From Acidobacteriota bacterium (GTDB taxonomy: Bacteria; Acidobacteriota; Polarisedimenticolia; SMYD01), in contig SMYD01000008.1 in assembly GCA_004356015.1 (NCBI GenBank), positions 1-51,728 of the forward strand: DNA of 51,728 nt. The letters run 5' to 3'. Both the position numbers and the translations under genes were made by a program. The notes below the pieces were generated by a model. The model searched no databases. It was not told where the DNA came from and was given only the letters and a program-made list of their open reading frames with translations. Of the stretch, positions 29,234-39,035 are shown one piece after another (positions within the stretch are counted from its first letter, which is position 1; every line of letters begins with the position of its first letter).

Positions 29234-29659
29234 TCAGGGTTGGCTGTCGCCGGCAAGGGCGAGGCGCAGGATGTCCACCAGGGCAGAGACCCATGCCGCC
29301 GGGAGAGGGGCTTCGGGATCTGCAGCATCACTGTGCACGCGCAGGCCCGCCGCGACGAACATGGTCGCTGCCCGGACGGCACTGAGCGGGGCGGAGAAGT
29401 CCACCTCGCCCTCCAGGGCCAGGCCGGAAGATCGCAGGAAAGTGAGGGCCTCGGCAGGCGGGACGGTGGCGGGAAGATCGGGGTTCAACGCGTGGGCCAG
29501 GTCGCTGAGAAAAGTGCCCACGGTGACCACCTTTCGGGCGGCCCGGGCCGCTTCAGGAGCCTCGGAGTCGGCCGGATCCTGGCCCGCCGGCACAGGCGGG
29601 GCCAGAACAGCCAGCAGCGGGATGAGCAGCAGTATTTTTGTTGCCTGCGTGATGATCAC
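29234..29659 (-). CDS. Small exported protein of unknown function
   Basis: The 141-residue product has a signal peptide (ATKILLLIPLLAVLAPPVPAG) followed by an Ala-rich, acidic, mostly helical mature part with no cysteine and no motif I recognise. GTG start at 29659. It lies 32 bases upstream of the ABC ATPase on the same strand, so it may be a periplasmic accessory of that exporter (inference from position only). It is divergent from icd. Confidence 0.6.
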   Translation of the reverse strand: MIITQATKILLLIPLLAVLAPPVPAGQDPADSEAPEAARAARKVVTVGTFLSDLAHALNPDLPATVPPAEALTFLRSSGLALEGEVDFSAPLSAVRAATMFVAAGLRVHSDAADPEAPLPAAWVSALVDILRLALAGDSQP

Positions 29660-29699
29660 ACGGCCAGTCTAGCTGAAAACCCCCCTTGGAGGTGGTACC

Positions 29700-30956
<1,257 letters not shown>

Positions 30957-30979
30957 AGCCCGGTACGCGGGAGAAACCC

Positions 30980-31540
30980 ATGCCGCGCATTACCAGGGTG
31001 TACACGCGTACCGGCGATGATGGCAGCACGGCCCTTGGGGATGGGGCCAGGGTGGCCAAAGACGCGGTACGGGTGAGAGCGTTCGGAACGGTGGATGAAT
31101 TGAATTCCATGGTCGGCGTGGTGCGGGCCGCCGGCCTGCACGAGGATCTTGCTCAGCCCATGGCCACAGTGCAGAACGAACTGTTTCACCTGGGGGCCGA
31201 GTTGTGCAGGCCTCCGGCGGCAGGTGCGCCCAAGGGTCCCTGCATCGAGGAGCGTCACGTGCAGGAGCTGGAGAAACTCATGGACCGGCTCATGGTGGAT
31301 CTGCCGCCCCTGGAAAACTTTGTCCTTCCCACCGGCACCCCGGCAGCCGCCCATCTGCACATGGCCCGCGCCATCTGTCGCCGGGCGGAGCGCCGGGTGC
31401 TGACCTTGTCTCGCGAGGAGTCCGTCGGCCCTCACGCCTTGATCTATCTGAATCGCCTGTCGGACGCTCTGTTCGTCATGGCCCGGTATGAAAACCTCAG
31501 GCACCATGTTCCGGATACCCTCTGGGACAGCCGCGCCTGA
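30980..31540 (+). CDS. PduO-type ATP:cob(I)alamin adenosyltransferase
   Basis: The 186-residue product has the nucleotide-binding start RVYTRTGDDGSTALGDG and RAFGTVDELNSMVG. Helices with VQNELFHLGAEL, the ARAICRRAERR motif and the C-terminal YLNRLSDALFVMARYEN then follow, all typical of PduO/MMAB. It forms adenosylcobalamin from cob(I)alamin and ATP. No B12-dependent mutase is in the window. Confidence 0.95.
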   Translation: MPRITRVYTRTGDDGSTALGDGARVAKDAVRVRAFGTVDELNSMVGVVRAAGLHEDLAQPMATVQNELFHLGAELCRPPAAGAPKGPCIEERHVQELEKLMDRLMVDLPPLENFVLPTGTPAAAHLHMARAICRRAERRVLTLSREESVGPHALIYLNRLSDALFVMARYENLRHHVPDTLWDSRA

Positions 31541-31556
31541 GCAGGAGACTGATCCG

Positions 31557-31961
31557 ATGACCGATACCGTGCAAGTCGGCGCCCAGGTCGAGGCCCAATG
31601 CGGCCGTTGCCACGACGCCACCAACCACATCATTCTGACCATGGATAAGGGCAAGGCCAAGCGCGCCCGCTGCACGGCGTGCGAAGCTGAGCATCTGTAT
31701 CGCAAGCCCAGGGGCAAGGAAGATAAACCGCCGCGCAGGGCAGGGTCGCGAAAGGATGATCCGGAGACGGCCTACAAGAAGGTGCTCGAGGAGACGCCGC
31801 CCGGCGAGGCGGTGAAGTACTCGGTGAAGGCCCATTTCAAGGCAGGCCAGCGGGTCGCGCACAAGAGCTTCGGCGAGGGCGTCGTCCTGCGCATCATGCG
31901 GCCTCAGGTGGCGGAGGTCATCTTCCTGGATGCCACGCGCCTGCTGGCCATGGACCGCTGA
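31557..31961 (+). CDS. Small zinc-ribbon protein of unknown function
   Basis: I use ATG 31557, just downstream of the adenosyltransferase stop; the frame is open upstream inside that gene. The 134-residue product has an N-terminal zinc ribbon (QCGRCHDATNHI and ARCTACEAEHLYR, two CxxC pairs), a Lys/Arg-rich linker, and a C-terminal beta-rich module (KAGQRVAHKSFGEGVVLRI) like the small SH3-like end domains of UvrD and CarD-type proteins. That module often binds RNA polymerase or nucleic acid, so a transcription- or repair-linked role is possible but unproved. Confidence 0.7.
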   Translation: MTDTVQVGAQVEAQCGRCHDATNHIILTMDKGKAKRARCTACEAEHLYRKPRGKEDKPPRRAGSRKDDPETAYKKVLEETPPGEAVKYSVKAHFKAGQRVAHKSFGEGVVLRIMRPQVAEVIFLDATRLLAMDR

Positions 31962-31970
31962 CAGGCCAGG

Positions 31971-32237
31971 CTACTCGGGGCAAGTCACCCGGGTGGGTAT
32001 GCTCCGGCCACAGGCCAGAGAGCCGGCCCGCCCCGAAGCCAGTGCCGCACAGGCGACATCGGTCGCCGCGAGGATGGCCTCATCCCGGGTCGGGCCCGCT
32101 GCCGATGCGCAGTTGGTCCTGCCGTCGTAGGTGATGCAGGCCTCGCATTCGACCCGCGGCGTGTTGAAACTGGACCAGATGATGGCACCCATGAGAAGGA
32201 GCATGCCCACTAGGGCCAGAATGCCGGTTCGCCGCAT
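31971..32237 (-). CDS. Small membrane-anchored Cys-rich protein
   Basis: I use ATG 32237 (MRRTGILALVGMLLLMGAIIW). The product is 88 residues: one N-terminal helix acting as anchor or signal, then a short domain with six cysteines (CEAC, NC, VAC, LAC, TC) that could form three disulfides outside the cytoplasm. I do not recognise the family. It is 34 bases downstream of the VIT1/CCC1 gene on the same strand. Confidence 0.55.
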   Translation of the reverse strand: MRRTGILALVGMLLLMGAIIWSSFNTPRVECEACITYDGRTNCASAAGPTRDEAILAATDVACAALASGRAGSLACGRSIPTRVTCPE

Positions 32238-32271
32238 CACGTTCTCCCATCCCCGCCGAGGGGGTTCGTAG

Positions 32272-33318
32272 TCATGAAATCGCCGCGTTGAAGAGGCGGC
32301 CAAGGCCGTAGGTGGCGACTCCGGCGGCCAGTCCAATGAGCATCATACGCAGCGCACTGAACCAGAAAGCCCGTCCGGTGAACAGGCTCATGCAGCCACC
32401 CAGTACCAGGAGGGCCACGGCGGTGAGCAACAGGCTGGAGCCCAGGGCTCCCGGGCCGGCGCCAACCACGTAAGGTACCAGGGGGACCAGGGCGCCGCCG
32501 GCGAACGAGAAGAACGACGCCACGGCGGCGGCCACAGGTGAGGCCAGGGTATCGGGGTCCAGGCCAAGTTCTTCCCGGGCAAGGGTCTTCAGGCCCTGGA
32601 CCGGGTCTTCCACCAGGCGGCGGGAGAGGGTGCGGGCGGTTTCTTCATCCAGTCCCCGCGCCTGGTAGATCAGGGTCAACTCCCTGATCTCCTCCTCGGG
32701 CATGGCCTCCAGTTCCATTTTTTCCAATTCGATCTGATGCTCGAGCATTTCCCGCTGCGTGCGGACCGAGACATACTCACCGGCGGCCATGGAAAAGCCG
32801 CCCGCAAGCAACCCGGCGGCCCCGGCCATGAGGACCATGCGCGGCTCAGCTGTGGCCCCGGCCACCCCGAGAATGAGGGAGGCGTTGGATACGAGGCCGT
32901 CATTGGCTCCGAAGACGGCGGCCCGCAGGGAACCCCCGCCGCGGCTGTCCCGGTGCCAGGATTCATGGGTGCCGGCAGCCGGTGTGGCCGCCTCGGCGGC
33001 GACCAGGTCCGGGGAGTCCCGATAGATGGACAGGCCGCGCACCTTCATGGCGGCCAGCACGGGCAGTATCTGGCGGCCCCCCAGCCGGTACACCAGCCAG
33101 GACACCAGGCGGGCGCGCAGTCCGGGATGAAACGGCGGCGCCGCCACCTGGATGCCTGCAAGAGCCCGTTCCCACAGGTTGGCCTGGCGGTCGCTCTCAA
33201 CCCCCAGGTCGGCGAACAGTTTGCCCACCGTACCTTCTTCTGTGGCCGCCAGAGCGCGGTACAGGTATTCGGCTTCACGCTCGTCGTGAAGGCTGGACAC
33301 CAGCATCTCTTTCTTCAT
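32272..33318 (-). CDS. VIT1/CCC1-family metal transporter with ferritin-like N-terminal domain
   Basis: 348 residues. Residues ~1-110 are helical with the ferritin/rubrerythrin-like pattern LHDEREAEYLYRALA and DRQANLWERAL. From ~130 the VIT1/CCC1 fold begins with RAAVFGANDGLVSNASLILGVAG and GGFSMAAGEYVSVRTQREM. The cytoplasmic metal-binding helix region EHQIELEKMELEAMPEEE follows, then three more membrane helices. The family moves Fe2+ or Mn2+ out of the cytoplasm. The ferritin-like part may collect or oxidise iron before export, as in the MbfA type. It overlaps the upstream membrane gene by four bases. Confidence 0.9.
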   Translation of the reverse strand: MKKEMLVSSLHDEREAEYLYRALAATEEGTVGKLFADLGVESDRQANLWERALAGIQVAAPPFHPGLRARLVSWLVYRLGGRQILPVLAAMKVRGLSIYRDSPDLVAAEAATPAAGTHESWHRDSRGGGSLRAAVFGANDGLVSNASLILGVAGATAEPRMVLMAGAAGLLAGGFSMAAGEYVSVRTQREMLEHQIELEKMELEAMPEEEIRELTLIYQARGLDEETARTLSRRLVEDPVQGLKTLAREELGLDPDTLASPVAAAVASFFSFAGGALVPLVPYVVGAGPGALGSSLLLTAVALLVLGGCMSLFTGRAFWFSALRMMLIGLAAGVATYGLGRLFNAAIS

Positions 33319-33932
33319 GACTCTTCCTCGTGGGAGGCCGGAGCCTCAGGCGAGGCGGAACCCTCCGCAGGATGCTGGAGAGCGGTCCGAGCCGAACGCA
33401 GTTCGTCGGCGGCCCGGCCCCAGAGAAAGCGGATGGCCGCCACGAGGAGAATGACGGCCCAGCCCACGGCGGCGCCGGGCGCGGTGGCCCTCCAGGGTGA
33501 CCACCATGGCCACGAATCGGACGCGCGCAGTGCCAGATGAAGCCCCAGGTGGAAGGCGACGAAGACAAGCACGGCGGACAGGGTCACCGTCGCCATGAGC
33601 GCGGCGAAGCTGGAAAACGGACGGGTCATGCGTCCCGAGGCGCGCCAGGCGAAGAAGAGCGCGAGCAGCGCCGGGGTCATGGCCAGAAAGCTCGTCTGCA
33701 GGTTTCCGGCATCTGCAGTGTGCCACAGGAGAGCGACCACGGCGGGAGCGCCGCGCACCCCTGGCACGAACGCGGCGCCCACGGTCACCAGCAGCAGCAA
33801 TCCGATGGCTTCCCAGCGCCGAAACAGGGGTCGAGCCACGCCGCGGCGGCGCCCCTGTCTGTAGCGCTCCACTTCCGGGGATGAAAACCGAAAGCCTGGC
33901 GTCCGGCTACCTGTATCGGGACTTGGCGCCAT
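33315..33932 (-). CDS. Four-helix membrane protein of unknown function
   Basis: The 205-residue product has a basic cytoplasmic N-terminus and about four hydrophobic segments (AIGLLLLVTVGAAFVPGV, AMTPALLALFFAWRAS, ATVTLSAVLVFVAFHLGLHL, VGWAVILLVAAIRFLWG). The end is Ala/Glu-rich. I recognise no family. Its stop overlaps the start of the VIT1/CCC1 gene (ATGA), so a linked role in metal homeostasis is possible. Confidence 0.6.
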   Translation of the reverse strand: MAPSPDTGSRTPGFRFSSPEVERYRQGRRRGVARPLFRRWEAIGLLLLVTVGAAFVPGVRGAPAVVALLWHTADAGNLQTSFLAMTPALLALFFAWRASGRMTRPFSSFAALMATVTLSAVLVFVAFHLGLHLALRASDSWPWWSPWRATAPGAAVGWAVILLVAAIRFLWGRAADELRSARTALQHPAEGSASPEAPASHEEES

Positions 33933-33957
33933 GAGGGGGCAACGGCCGCTGCCGCCG

Positions 33958-34899
33958 TCAGGCCGGCGTCAAACTCGAGACCAGTTCGCGGACATGCTGG
34001 ACCGACTTGTCGAACGCCGCCCGCTCCTCGTCATTGAGGTCGATGATATGGATGGTTTCCACGCCACCGGCTCCCAGAGTCACGGGCACGCCCACATACA
34101 GGCCCTGAACTCCATACTCACCTTCAAGATAGGCGGCGCAGGGTGTCACCCACTTGCGATCCAGCAGGATCGATTCAGCCATGCGCACGGCGCACGCGGC
34201 CGGCGAGTAGAAGGCGCTGCCGGTCTTGAGGAGCTTGACGATTTCACCGCCGGCGACCCGTGTGCGGTTGGCGATGGCCTCGATGCGCTCCGCCGTGAGC
34301 AGGCTCTGCAGCGGGATGCCGGCCACGGAGCAGAAGCGGGGCAGAGGCACCATGGTGTCACCATGTCCGCCCATGACTGAGGCACTGACGTTGTCCACGG
34401 AGACGCCCAGTTCTTCGGCGACAAAATGACGGAACCTGGAGGTGTCCAGGGCACCGGCCATGCCCACCACCCGTTGTTTGGGGAAGCCGGTGACCCTTTT
34501 GCAGAGGGTCACCATGGCGTCCAGCGGGTTGCTGATGACGATGATGAACGCGGCAGGGGCCACTTCTTTGATGTGGTTCGCCACATCGGTCATGATCCTG
34601 GAATTGGTGGCAATGAGATCGTCACGGCTCATGCCGGGCTTGCGGGCAATTCCCGCCGTCACGATGAAGAGATCCGCGTCACGGCAATCGTCCCAGCTAT
34701 TGGTGCCGGTGACGGTGCCGTCGAGGTGGGCGGTGGGGCGCATCTCCATGAGGTCGAGGGCTTTGCCCTGGGGCATGCCATCGACAACATCGAACAGGAT
34801 GACGTCTCCGAGATCTTTTTCGAGAATGATGTGAGCCATGGTGCCGCCAATGTTGCCGGCACCGATCAAGGCGATTTTTCTGCGCGCCGAGGTTGCCAT
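33958..34899 (-). CDS. mdh: Malate dehydrogenase (LDH-like, type 3)
   Basis: I use ATG 34899, preceded by a good GGGAGG site; the longer frame upstream lacks support. The product is 313 residues. The Rossmann start is KIALIGAGNIGGTMAHI with DVVDGMPQGKALDL. The active-site segments are GIARKPGMSRDDL, ISNPLDAMV and the catalytic His in VMGGHGDTMVPLPR. This is the LDH-like malate dehydrogenase class common outside enterobacteria. It is divergent from the sulfatase-like gene. Confidence 0.95.
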   Translation of the reverse strand: MATSARRKIALIGAGNIGGTMAHIILEKDLGDVILFDVVDGMPQGKALDLMEMRPTAHLDGTVTGTNSWDDCRDADLFIVTAGIARKPGMSRDDLIATNSRIMTDVANHIKEVAPAAFIIVISNPLDAMVTLCKRVTGFPKQRVVGMAGALDTSRFRHFVAEELGVSVDNVSASVMGGHGDTMVPLPRFCSVAGIPLQSLLTAERIEAIANRTRVAGGEIVKLLKTGSAFYSPAACAVRMAESILLDRKWVTPCAAYLEGEYGVQGLYVGVPVTLGAGGVETIHIIDLNDEERAAFDKSVQHVRELVSSLTPA

Positions 34900-35033
34900 T
34901 TTCCTACCCTCCCAGGGTGTGGAAACGATGCTACCACACGCTTGCAGGGGCCGGAGAGGGGGTCGACGGGCATCTCTCGCCGTCACCGCGCCGGCAGATG
35001 GTGCGCTACCATGAAGCGCGGAAAGGGGCGTGC

Positions 35034-36398
35034 GTGATCACCAGAAGGAGCGACCGGAGAGGGACGTGCCTGACCATCAGCGGCGTTGTTTTTCTTCTCA
35101 CCATGGCGGCCTGTGCCGGCGCACCTGAGCCGCCGCCACGGTCACATCCCAACATTCTGCTCGTCTCTCTGGACACGCTGCGGGCCGACCATCTGGGCGC
35201 CTACGGGTATCCCCGGCCCACCAGCCCGTACCTGGACAGCCTGGCAGCCTCAGGCGTGCGCTTTGCCGACGTCATGACGCCGTCCACCACGACCCGACTG
35301 GCCCACCGGGCCATTCTCAAGGGGCTGCCGGCCGCCGCCGGCAGGGAACAGGGCGTTCCTCTGGCTGTCCGGTTGAGCGCCGCGGGCTACACCACCGCTG
35401 CTTTCGTGGATGGCGGTTTCATGCGCGCCCGCTTCGGCCACGCCAAGGGGTTTGACCTCTATGTGGATGATCTTGCCGAGGCGGCGCCCGCGGGCGCGCG
35501 GCCGGTGGCCGACCGCCTCGGTGGTGGCTTCGAGGTGATTCTTCCCCGGGCCCGGCAGTGGCTGGACGGTGCCGGTGATGCCCCGTGGTTTCTCTTTCTT
35601 CATACTTATGACATCCACTGCCCCTACCAACCACCCGGGGAGGATGCGCGGCCGTTCACCGGTGGTCGTGATGAGCCTCTGGATGTGGCGGGGCTCTGTG
35701 GCAAGGAAGACCTCACCGGCATGGACCTGACGGGGGATCAGCTTGCCTGGGTTCGCGATCTCTACGACGGCGGCATCCATCACACCGATCGGTTGCTGGG
35801 CGAATTCATGGGCGAGCTGGCCGCCAGGGGGATGCTTGAGAACACCATCGTGGCGGTGATTGCAGATCACGGTGAAAGCCTTGGCGAGGACGGTCTATTT
35901 GGCCACAACCTGTTACGCCGCGAGCAGATGTTTGTACCCTGGATCCTTGCAGGTCCCGGTGTGCCGGTGGGCCGGGTGGTGGACGGGCCGGTCCACCTGG
36001 AGGATCTGGTCCCGACCCTGATGGACTACGCCGGCGTGCCCGTGCAGGAGGAGACCGCGGGACAGAGCCTGCGGGCCGTGGTCGCCGGGAAGGAGACTCT
36101 CGCGGAGGACCGGCTGCGGGTCTGCGAGACCCGCGCCGCTCGCGCCCTGGTTCGTGGCCCCTGGAAGCTGATCATGGCCGGCGATGATGGCCGCGTTCTC
36201 CACTTCGGCCGGTTTGACGGGACACTGGCGCCCGAGGTGGATGAGCAGGAGAAAGAAAGCATTCGCGCCGACCTTCTGGATGGGTGGCAAGCTCTGGTGG
36301 AACGGCTTGATCTTCCCGCCACGGGGCTGGATGAGGCGGATATACCTGGCGCGGGTGCTGTCCGCCGGGAACTGCGCACACTGGGCTACGTGGACTGA
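35034..36398 (+). CDS. Sulfatase-superfamily lipoprotein (alkaline phosphatase fold)
   Basis: I use GTG 35034, which opens a basic then hydrophobic leader with a lipobox-like TMAAC; ATG 34998 is an alternative. The product is 454 residues. Superfamily motifs: PNILLVSLDTLRADHLGAYG (metal site), the nucleophile region PSTTTRLAHRAILKG, FLFLHTYDIHCPYQPP, and the second metal site AVIADHGESLGEDGLFGHN. The nucleophile position reads Thr with no CxPxR, so it is not a formylglycine sulfatase and may act as a phosphodiesterase or phosphotransferase. Probably anchored in an envelope membrane facing the periplasm. A paralogue-like gene ends at 50960. Confidence 0.85.
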   Translation: MITRRSDRRGTCLTISGVVFLLTMAACAGAPEPPPRSHPNILLVSLDTLRADHLGAYGYPRPTSPYLDSLAASGVRFADVMTPSTTTRLAHRAILKGLPAAAGREQGVPLAVRLSAAGYTTAAFVDGGFMRARFGHAKGFDLYVDDLAEAAPAGARPVADRLGGGFEVILPRARQWLDGAGDAPWFLFLHTYDIHCPYQPPGEDARPFTGGRDEPLDVAGLCGKEDLTGMDLTGDQLAWVRDLYDGGIHHTDRLLGEFMGELAARGMLENTIVAVIADHGESLGEDGLFGHNLLRREQMFVPWILAGPGVPVGRVVDGPVHLEDLVPTLMDYAGVPVQEETAGQSLRAVVAGKETLAEDRLRVCETRAARALVRGPWKLIMAGDDGRVLHFGRFDGTLAPEVDEQEKESIRADLLDGWQALVERLDLPATGLDEADIPGAGAVRRELRTLGYVD

Positions 36399-37168
36399 GT
36401 CACCGGGCAGGGAGCCGGTGATTCGAACGGCCCGCCGCTCAGGTCGCAGGCTGAGACATCCAGCCGCATGGGGGTGACGCAGATGTCGCCGCTGAAGACC
36501 ACATCCACATCGCTGCCCCGGGGCCGGGGTCGATCCGTGTATCGGCCCCGATAGTGGAACACGCTGGTGCTGCCGTCATCTTCGCCCTGTTGGTAGCTCA
36601 CCCTGTGGGGTTCTGCCGCCAGGGGGGCCACCACGATGGCCGGAGTGTCGGCGTCAGCCAGCGGCTGAGGGAGATTCACGTTCCAGAAGAGCCCTGGCTT
36701 CGTCTCCCGGGCCATGATCTGGCCGATGACCTCCGCGGCCCATCTGCCGGACCGTTCCCAGTCGAGATCGGTGGCATCGCGGATGTACTGGGACAGGGCA
36801 ATGGCCGGACGCCCGAGGATGGCGGCCTCCCGGGCAGCACCCACCGTACCGCTGTAGTAGGCGTCGACACCCAGGTTGCCGCCGGCATTGATGCCCGAGA
36901 GGACCCAATCGCTCTCCTTGGCGTAATGGCAGAGCCCCAGGCGGGTGCAGTCGGCCGGTTTTCCATCCACGGCGTGGGCCGAACAGGCGCCCGGCAGGTC
37001 GTGGGGACTCACCTTGAGAGGGGTCCTGTCCGTCATGGCGTGGCTGGCGCCGCTCTGCACGCTCCGGGGCGCCACCACCACCACCTCGCCCAGGCCCGCC
37101 ACCGCGCGCAGCAGGGCGGCCAGCCCCGGCGCGCCAATCCCGTCGTCATTGGTGAGGAGAATCTTCAT
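36386..37168 (-). CDS. surE: 5'/3'-nucleotidase SurE
   Basis: The 260-residue product starts MKILLTNDDGIGAPGL with the metal-binding NDDG, then VVAPRSVQSGASHAMT (the S-x-x-S phosphate site) and DWVLSGINAGGNLGVDAYYSGTVGAA, the SurE signature. It dephosphorylates nucleoside monophosphates. Its 3' end overlaps the convergent sulfatase-like gene by 13 bases. Confidence 0.95.
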   Translation of the reverse strand: MKILLTNDDGIGAPGLAALLRAVAGLGEVVVVAPRSVQSGASHAMTDRTPLKVSPHDLPGACSAHAVDGKPADCTRLGLCHYAKESDWVLSGINAGGNLGVDAYYSGTVGAAREAAILGRPAIALSQYIRDATDLDWERSGRWAAEVIGQIMARETKPGLFWNVNLPQPLADADTPAIVVAPLAAEPHRVSYQQGEDDGSTSVFHYRGRYTDRPRPRGSDVDVVFSGDICVTPMRLDVSACDLSGGPFESPAPCPVTQST

Positions 37169-37467
37169 GGGCTTCAGATTCTAGCAAGATGCCGGCCGAG
37201 GCATGGAGCGGGGGAGGCCGGCCGCCAGGGCACATCCGGATGGATGAGGCCGACCCGACTTGACGGCTCCCCGGACCCTCTGGCAATCTTGTCAACGGGT
37301 GATCTTTCATGAGGGACCAGGTCCGAAAGTGCATCTGCCAACGCAAGGTTGACGGGATCTGTATATTTCAGCAGGTCGGGGTCACGCAACCCGTGCCCGT
37401 CATGGAATCGGGAAGCCGCTACCAGGATTGGTGCAGCTCCGGATTCGCAAAATAGCAGGAGGATTCA
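37169..37467. other. Intergenic region between surE and the CDGSH/GltS-like gene
   Basis: 299 bases between divergent genes. The only firm element is the AGGAGG ribosome site at 37457-37462, five bases before ATG 37468. TTGACG (37349-37354) and TATATT (37362-37367) are only seven bases apart, too close for one promoter. A 71-codon minus-strand frame (37174-37389, TTG start) has no recognisable protein character. It probably holds the promoters of both neighbours and the left edge of the compositionally different segment. Confidence 0.5.
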
Positions 37468-38997
37468 ATGCCGAAAGCCCGCGTCGTAGACCGTAAACCC
37501 ATGCAGGTGGAACTCGAGGCAGGGGAATACCACTGGTGTGCTTGCGGCAAGTCGAGTAACCAGCCTTTCTGCGATGGGTCGCACGCAGGAACCGGGGTCA
37601 CGCCGGTTTCCTTCAAAGTGAGCGAAAAATCCGAAAGCTGGATGTGTCTCTGCAAGCAGACCGGGAATGCTCCTTTCTGCGACGGAACGCACAAGGGGTT
37701 GCCCACAGATGCTGATGAACTGGATTATCCGCCAGAATCGCGAACCGGCATGCCCACGCCGGCCAGGACTGTTGAAGAACCGGCGGTTGAGCTGATCCAT
37801 GCTCTGGCCGTGGATGGGCTGGACAAGGTCGGGCATCACGGCGAGATGGGGGCCATGGGTGTCCCGCGCACGGAGCTTCCACTGTGGGATGACATTCAAA
37901 TTCTGACTGCTCAGCTTCATCGGCGGCCCTTGCTTGACGACACACCTGTTGCAACGGAGCTGGTCATCGGCCCCAACGCACAGAAGCCGCTGCGCCTTGA
38001 GATCCCCATCTTTGTCTCCGATATGAGCTTTGGCGCCCTTTCCGCGGAGGCCAAGACCGCCATGGCCCGTGGTGCTGAGCTGGCCGGAACCGGGATCTGT
38101 TCCGGTGAAGGTGGCATGCTGCCTGAAGAACAGGACGCCAACTCGCGTTACTTTTATGAGCTCGCTTCCGCGAAATTCGGGTATGAGGAGGCGCTCTTGA
38201 CCCGCGTGCAGGCGTTTCATTTCAAGGCGGGGCAAGCGGCGAAGACCGGCACTGGAGGCCACCTGCCGGCGGCGAAGGTCACCGAGAGAATCGCTGCTGT
38301 GCGCAATCTGCCGGTGGGCCAGTCAGCGATCTCACCATCTGCTTTCTGTGAGTTCGAGATACCGGCCGATTACAAAGTATTCGCCGATCGAGTCAGAGAA
38401 ATCACAGGTGGCATCCCCATTGGTTTCAAGATGTCCGCACAACACATCGAAAAGGACATGGACTTCGCGCTCGAGGCGGGTGCCGACTACATCATTCTCG
38501 ATGGTCGAGGAGGTGGTACGGGCGCAGCTCCACTGTTGTTTCGCAACAACATCTCCGTTCCGACCATACCGGCCCTCGCCCGGGCGCGGCGTCACCTTCG
38601 CAAGCTCAATCGTGAAGATGTGACGTTGATCATCACGGGTGGAATTCGCACGCCGTCTGACTTCATCAAGGCCATGTGCCTCGGTGCGGATGGCATCGCG
38701 GTGGCCAACAGTGCCATGCAGGCCATTGGCTGCATCGCAGCGCGCATCTGCAACACGAACAACTGTCCCGCCGGCATTGCAACCCAGAAGGAAGAGCTGA
38801 GGGCGAGACTTCAAGTCGACGTGGCGGCAGAGCGTCTTGCTCGTTTCCTGAGGGCATCGGTGGAGCTCATGCAGATCATGGCACGCGCTTGTGGGCATCG
38901 GACTCTCGGAGAGTTCAATGCAGACGACATCACATCCTGGAAGAAGCCCATGGCCGATCTTGCCGGTATCCAGTATGGCGGCGGAGCGGAAGCGTAA
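37468..38997 (+). CDS. Double-CDGSH iron-sulfur domain fused to an FMN glutamate-synthase-like domain
   Basis: 509 residues. Residues ~20-75 contain two CDGSH-type [2Fe-2S] motifs: WCACGKSSNQPFCDGSH and WMCLCKQTGNAPFCDGTH. From ~140 to 500 lies a GltB-like FMN domain: IPIFVSDMSFGALSAEAKTA, GTGICSGEGGMLPEE, LDGRGGGTGAAPLLFRNN, and the 3Fe-4S-type Cys cluster ICNTNNCPAGIATQ. There is no glutaminase domain, so it is not a complete glutamate synthase; an FMN oxidoreductase fed by the CDGSH clusters is likely. A strong AGGAGG precedes it. It heads a five-gene plus-strand segment with more A/T-ending codons than the flanks. Confidence 0.9.
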   Translation: MPKARVVDRKPMQVELEAGEYHWCACGKSSNQPFCDGSHAGTGVTPVSFKVSEKSESWMCLCKQTGNAPFCDGTHKGLPTDADELDYPPESRTGMPTPARTVEEPAVELIHALAVDGLDKVGHHGEMGAMGVPRTELPLWDDIQILTAQLHRRPLLDDTPVATELVIGPNAQKPLRLEIPIFVSDMSFGALSAEAKTAMARGAELAGTGICSGEGGMLPEEQDANSRYFYELASAKFGYEEALLTRVQAFHFKAGQAAKTGTGGHLPAAKVTERIAAVRNLPVGQSAISPSAFCEFEIPADYKVFADRVREITGGIPIGFKMSAQHIEKDMDFALEAGADYIILDGRGGGTGAAPLLFRNNISVPTIPALARARRHLRKLNREDVTLIITGGIRTPSDFIKAMCLGADGIAVANSAMQAIGCIAARICNTNNCPAGIATQKEELRARLQVDVAAERLARFLRASVELMQIMARACGHRTLGEFNADDITSWKKPMADLAGIQYGGGAEA

Positions 38998-39035
38998 CTA
39001 GTGTCGTCCCGCGTCGTAGAACAAGGCTCACGGAC

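Noticed and set aside
37349-37367. TTGACG and TATATT as a promoter for the CDGSH fusion gene
   Set aside because: The two boxes are seven bases apart, far below the 16-18 needed.
37174-37389. 71-codon minus-strand frame just upstream of surE
   Set aside because: TTG start, no ribosome site, weak codon bias and no recognisable protein character.
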